64,000 nucleotides of DNA, taken from Bugulina stolonifera (lineage: Eukaryota > Bryozoa > Gymnolaemata > Cheilostomatida > Bugulidae). The notes under the pieces were generated by a model. It did no database searches and was not told where the DNA came from. It saw only the letters and a program-made list of their open reading frames with translations. The stretch spans positions 16,384,700 through 16,448,699 of the forward strand of contig OW285191.1 in assembly GCA_935421135.1 (NCBI GenBank). Direction: 5' to 3'. Both the position numbers and the translations under genes were made by a program. This document shows, one piece after another, positions 60,063-64,000 of this stretch; the stretch's first letter is position 1, and each line of letters begins with the position of its first letter.

Positions 60063-63000
60063 TGCATAGGTTGGATATTATAATCTACATGGACATGGAA
60101 GAAATGACTGCGTAGTCAGTGCAGCACGTATTTCTTATCTGGAATCATACCCTCATTTTGAGCACAATCTGTATATTTTATAATAATTATTATGTAGAGC
60201 CATATTACATTACTTGTTAAACCCTAGATAGGTCGCAGTGCATTAAAACATAAAAACCTAGGCTATATACATATCTTGTCCTTCTCCATCTCCCCAAATT
60301 ATAGGACAGGAAATGTGGCGGTTGGTCAAGTAGTGTTTATTTATTCATATATTATTTATTGCTTATAACTCTAATGTAGCAGATGGACTCCAATCTAACC
60401 ATGTAAATGTAGACCTAGGCCTTACCCTTGTTTATAGGCTTCACTAGCCTAATGGTTATTTTCGATAATTGCCTTAATTTTCTTTTTTAATGTAACATAT
60501 TTATCATTGTTATGTTATGAATCCCTCATTACCTTCAAACGCATAATAGAAGAATATTATTTGGTTATTTTTATATGAAGCAGTATAAGCTTGATTGATA
60601 TTACCCAGACAGTCTTATATGCCACACTGCTGTATATACTGTATATAATATATTACACGCTCCTACGACAAATCACACAAAGTTATATTCCTATTAATGA
60701 TAAGTTTTTTGTTAAAATATTTTTTACAAAATAAAATCTAGTTATTTTGCACAAAATAAGTTTTGTTGGTGTAGACTGTGATACTGAATCAGAGACTAAC
60801 TCCAGCTAAGCATCCGGTTTTAGATATCTTTTAAAATATCAATGGAACTGAGTCTAAAAAATCATTGCAATGTTTTCTGCTATTTGGTTGCTTGTATGTC
60901 AGATGGCAAGTACACGTACATGCACATGTGTGAGAAATTAGACATACATTGTACATGTAGTTTTACTACTTAGATAGTAAGAACAATTTCGCTGAAGCCA
61001 CACTAATACATGCACACTATATACACACGAAGATCAACTGTGAACAGACGTATCTGCAATCAAGCATGTATAAATCATATAAATGACATTCACATACCAT
61101 TAGGGTACATGCTAGTACCAGCCTACATGTTCCCTCTGATGTCTAACTTACAGTATACCTCATGCTGTAGTGTATAGTAAATAGTGCTGTAGAATACAAA
61201 CTGTGTACACTGAGGTAACACAGGTACAGTGCAAATAGATACTATATCAAGGCATTCCATTAGTATGAGTTGTAGATTTAGGCTATATCCTGCATTTTAC
61301 TCCATGATTAGTCTTGGTGCACCTACCTGTAGCATAAATACTATCTACTATTTTTGTAAAAGCTATTGGGTGACAAGCCATCCTCCCCCTCTGAATAATA
61401 AATGGGAGAAAGCAATCAAATGCTAATAGATAGGACATTTTTGTGATGTAATAACAAGCTAGTAAATGGAGGTATGTTGTGGGAATCATTCTCAACTTCC
61501 TTTGATCTTAACTTTTATTGCTATTTAGGCATAACATTTTGCTTATTAGCATTGCATAAATAATAGTTTATTCACTAGTGATCAATAACAATTACAGTAT
61601 TATATTACAAAATATTATTAATAATAAACAGTAGGTGTAGTAGACCTATACTGATTATGCGGCGCCAGAAGAGAAGGCAGAGCACATGCAATCTGCTGGC
61701 TGTTTGATAACTACTTGCCAAATATCTGAATATGATATACTGGTAGTAGAGCTCTACTCACCACAACACATCCACTATCTTATTAGTGTCAAATAGCTAA
61801 GCAGTCAGACCCATTACTCCAACAGATTTGTGTGTTTAGATATTTATTATAATATATATTCCTGCATTTATGTATTATTTTAATTTATAGTGTGTACCAC
61901 TGTCATACATGTATTTGTATTAGCTATAAGAGTCAGATATGTAGCTAGTAATTTGGCTTTAGCTCACATACTGTATATGTAGGCCTATCAACATAAATTA
62001 TAATAGCTACAACTGTGGTACCAAAAAACAGGCACTATGCTATATTCACACACTCCACATATTTTAGAGCCTAGAACAGTACAATTGTTTTGAAGGTTTG
62101 GATTGGCCCATGTAGGTAGTTTGGCAAATACAAACATGTACTTGGTTATTAGATACTCCATGTGTTACGTTTATGTACTTGGTTGCTAGATGACTCCATG
62201 CATACCACTGTATAATATGCTACTACAAGCTATAAGGAAGAGGGAAACTGCATGTACATGCCTATTTACAGGTAGGGAAACACACCTGTGTACTGACTAC
62301 ACAAATCTGTGTACTGACTACACACATCTGTGTAGCTTTTTTGAACTTGTGTTCCAAACTTACCTACAGTTACAGCCTACCAGTCTACCCATAAATGCAC
62401 AGTATGTTCCCATGGCATTATTTGCATTTGTATGACCTTAGTCTATGACGACTGAGAAGGCAGAATAGGAAGTGCCATTCTATACTTTATAAGGAAACCA
62501 GCCTCGTGGGGAAAGTGTGTATATTACTATTTATTATTATTCAAATATAATAATATATTGTTTTAGAACATCAGACACTCAATCAAAATGTATGTATGTA
62601 CTTGCTAGTAATATTAATAATAACCAAAAAATGTAGAGAACGTGGGTGGAGCATATAAGGACGGATAAAATAAGGACGGAGCATATAAGGACGGAGCATA
62701 TAAGGACGGAGCATATAAGGACGGATATAATATAATAAATTACAAACACAGGAACGACCTATGTTCCAATTTTCATTTATATAAAGGGAATGGCCAAGCA
62801 TTCATTAAAATGTATACCACATACTGTAGTGTATAGGCAGAGTAAACAGTACATGGTTTAAGACAATATGGTGAGCCTAGAGATTGGAGGACGGATTAAG
62901 ATAATACCAGCAATATATCCCATCACTAATCCCATATTAATACATCAAACTCATATATTAACGTAAGAAAATTACCTTCATATCCACAAGATACACAATA

Positions 63001-63180
63001 TAGTAGATAGAAATGAATATCATATTAACTGTAACCATCTTACTCATTCTATAAGAGAATATCTATTGGGAGTGTTAAATATGTCCCATCAATAAATATA
63101 CCAACTAATTGGAAACCTGGCTATGATAAGATTAAGTTTATGACTTGACAGCATGCTGATATCAGGTTCAACATTTCAGG
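60063..63180. other. gene-poor intergenic region
   Basis: About 3.1 kb of AT-rich sequence between the cysteine-rich gene and the dynein 3' end. An 18-bp unit (AAGGACGGAGCATATA) repeats about four times at 62655-62726. No exon with supporting splice signals was found. Confidence 0.55.
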
Positions 63181-63941
63181 TTATTCACTTAATTGGCAGA
63201 GGCAAGCAGCCCCCATGTTGATCCAATAGTCCTGGGGTTTCTGGGAAGGTAAATGTACAGCGACCACAAAGTTGGTGGAGTGACCTGAATAATATAACAC
63301 ATAATAGAATATTACGTATAATTCAATTTTTAAGATATGCAATTATCGAGGAGGGACTTTGACAATCACAAAGAGAAAGGACAGCTTGGGGTGTATTAAT
63401 TATAGTGTATGATGCTGTCAACATATTATGTACTGAAGAGAAAACACTTGCTGGAGTGTGTCAATATCCTATTGGTAAAGGCATAGGCCTACAATATAAT
63501 GTGTATGAATAGCCTACATATAAAACGTAGTATAACATTACATTACAAATTGTAGATTGTACTGTGCAGCAACAAACTCAATTGACTCTAAAAAACAAGA
63601 GTGAACATATGCTCTAACTGTGAATTTATACTGATTAGAGTGGTAGGGCCATTCTGAGTTAGGGCCATACAGAGTTAGGGCCACACAGAGTTAGGGCCAT
63701 ACAGAGTTAGAGTCATACAGAGTTAGGTCACACAGAGTTAGAGCTATACAGAATGTACCTGTAGATTAACTTACCAGTGGTAGAGAGCACTCCAGCCCTC
63801 AGCCCTGTCTTGTACAGAGGTGCAATATAGTCAGCCTCATCCGGTACAAAGTCCATCTTAGGTTCCATGTGTAACATTACTAGTGGAGGATTCATCTCCC
63901 CTGGGTTCGAGTCGGCCAGAGTCATCTCATCAAAGTCCCAA
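63181..63941 (-). CDS. dynein heavy chain (axonemal type), last two exons
   Basis: Exons in order: 63941-63775 and 63284-63181, joined in phase 1 and ending in TAA. The product reads [20 protein letters not shown], then GVLSTTG, joined to [13 protein letters not shown], ending [14 protein letters not shown]. The PLYKT...AGxLSTTGHSTNFV block followed by a short hydrophobic end is the C-terminus of axonemal dynein heavy chains, the microtubule motors of cilia and flagella. Motor and stem regions lie beyond the right edge of the window. Which heavy chain (inner arm type favoured) cannot be settled from 90 residues. Confidence 0.9.
63643..63750. repeat. 18-bp repeat in the dynein intron
   Basis: Units of GAGTTAGGGCCATACAGA and variants repeat about six times, ending some 25 bases from the exon at 63775. 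Confidence 0.85.
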
Positions 63942-64000
63942 CTAAAATGAAACAGTCAGTATACTTGTACATACTGTACATAGAACTGTGTGGTTGAACA

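Overview
This is eukaryotic, animal nuclear DNA. Genes are split into many small exons with GT-AG introns, the DNA is AT-rich, and satellites, fold-back repeats, a tRNA-derived SINE and two LTR retroelements are abundant. The gene families (Daple/Girdin, the RalGAP beta subunit, an axonemal-type dynein heavy chain) are animal genes. Short introns and many minisatellites would suit an early-branching invertebrate such as a sponge, but that is inference and the species cannot be named from the sequence.

Layout. 36-11990 (+): 3' part of a CCDC88 (Daple/Girdin) gene, 16 exons in consistent phase, ending in the Dishevelled-binding Gly-Cys-Val tail. One intron holds a 1.9-kb, 30-bp minisatellite. 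13235-17185 (+): an unrecognised small type I membrane protein (7 exons, 271 codons). 17737-23576 (-): a secreted leucine-rich-repeat protein (7 exons, 398 codons) convergent with it; its introns hold tandem hairpins, a 0.3-kb palindrome and a three-copy 328-bp repeat. 24403-47609 (-): a complete RALGAPB orthologue in 28 coding exons (about 1771 codons). Most of its larger introns carry a minisatellite, and one carries an intact antisense Gypsy (Ty3-type) element at 38548-43306 with identical LTRs and an ATTAA target duplication.

48659-53766 (+): a second young LTR element, much more CpG-rich than its surroundings. Its two LTRs (663 bp) differ at one base. It has no protease, reverse transcriptase or integrase. 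It carries a Gag-like ORF and, in the same frame after a single TAG, a second long ORF with zinc-finger-like Cys/His motifs. This is the most unusual object in the window. 53767-58004 is gene-poor, with a SINE and a fold-back repeat. 58005-60029 (+): an unrecognised secreted cysteine-rich protein (5 exons, 178 codons, 14 Cys). 60030-63180 is gene-poor. 63181-63941 (-): the last two exons of a dynein heavy chain gene that continues past the right edge.

The host genes look like neighbours, not a pathway: Daple (Wnt/Dishevelled and G-protein signalling), RalGAP beta (Ral GTPase control) and dynein (ciliary motility) work separately. All exon models were built by hand from splice signals, reading phase and remembered protein families; no alignment or transcript data were available.
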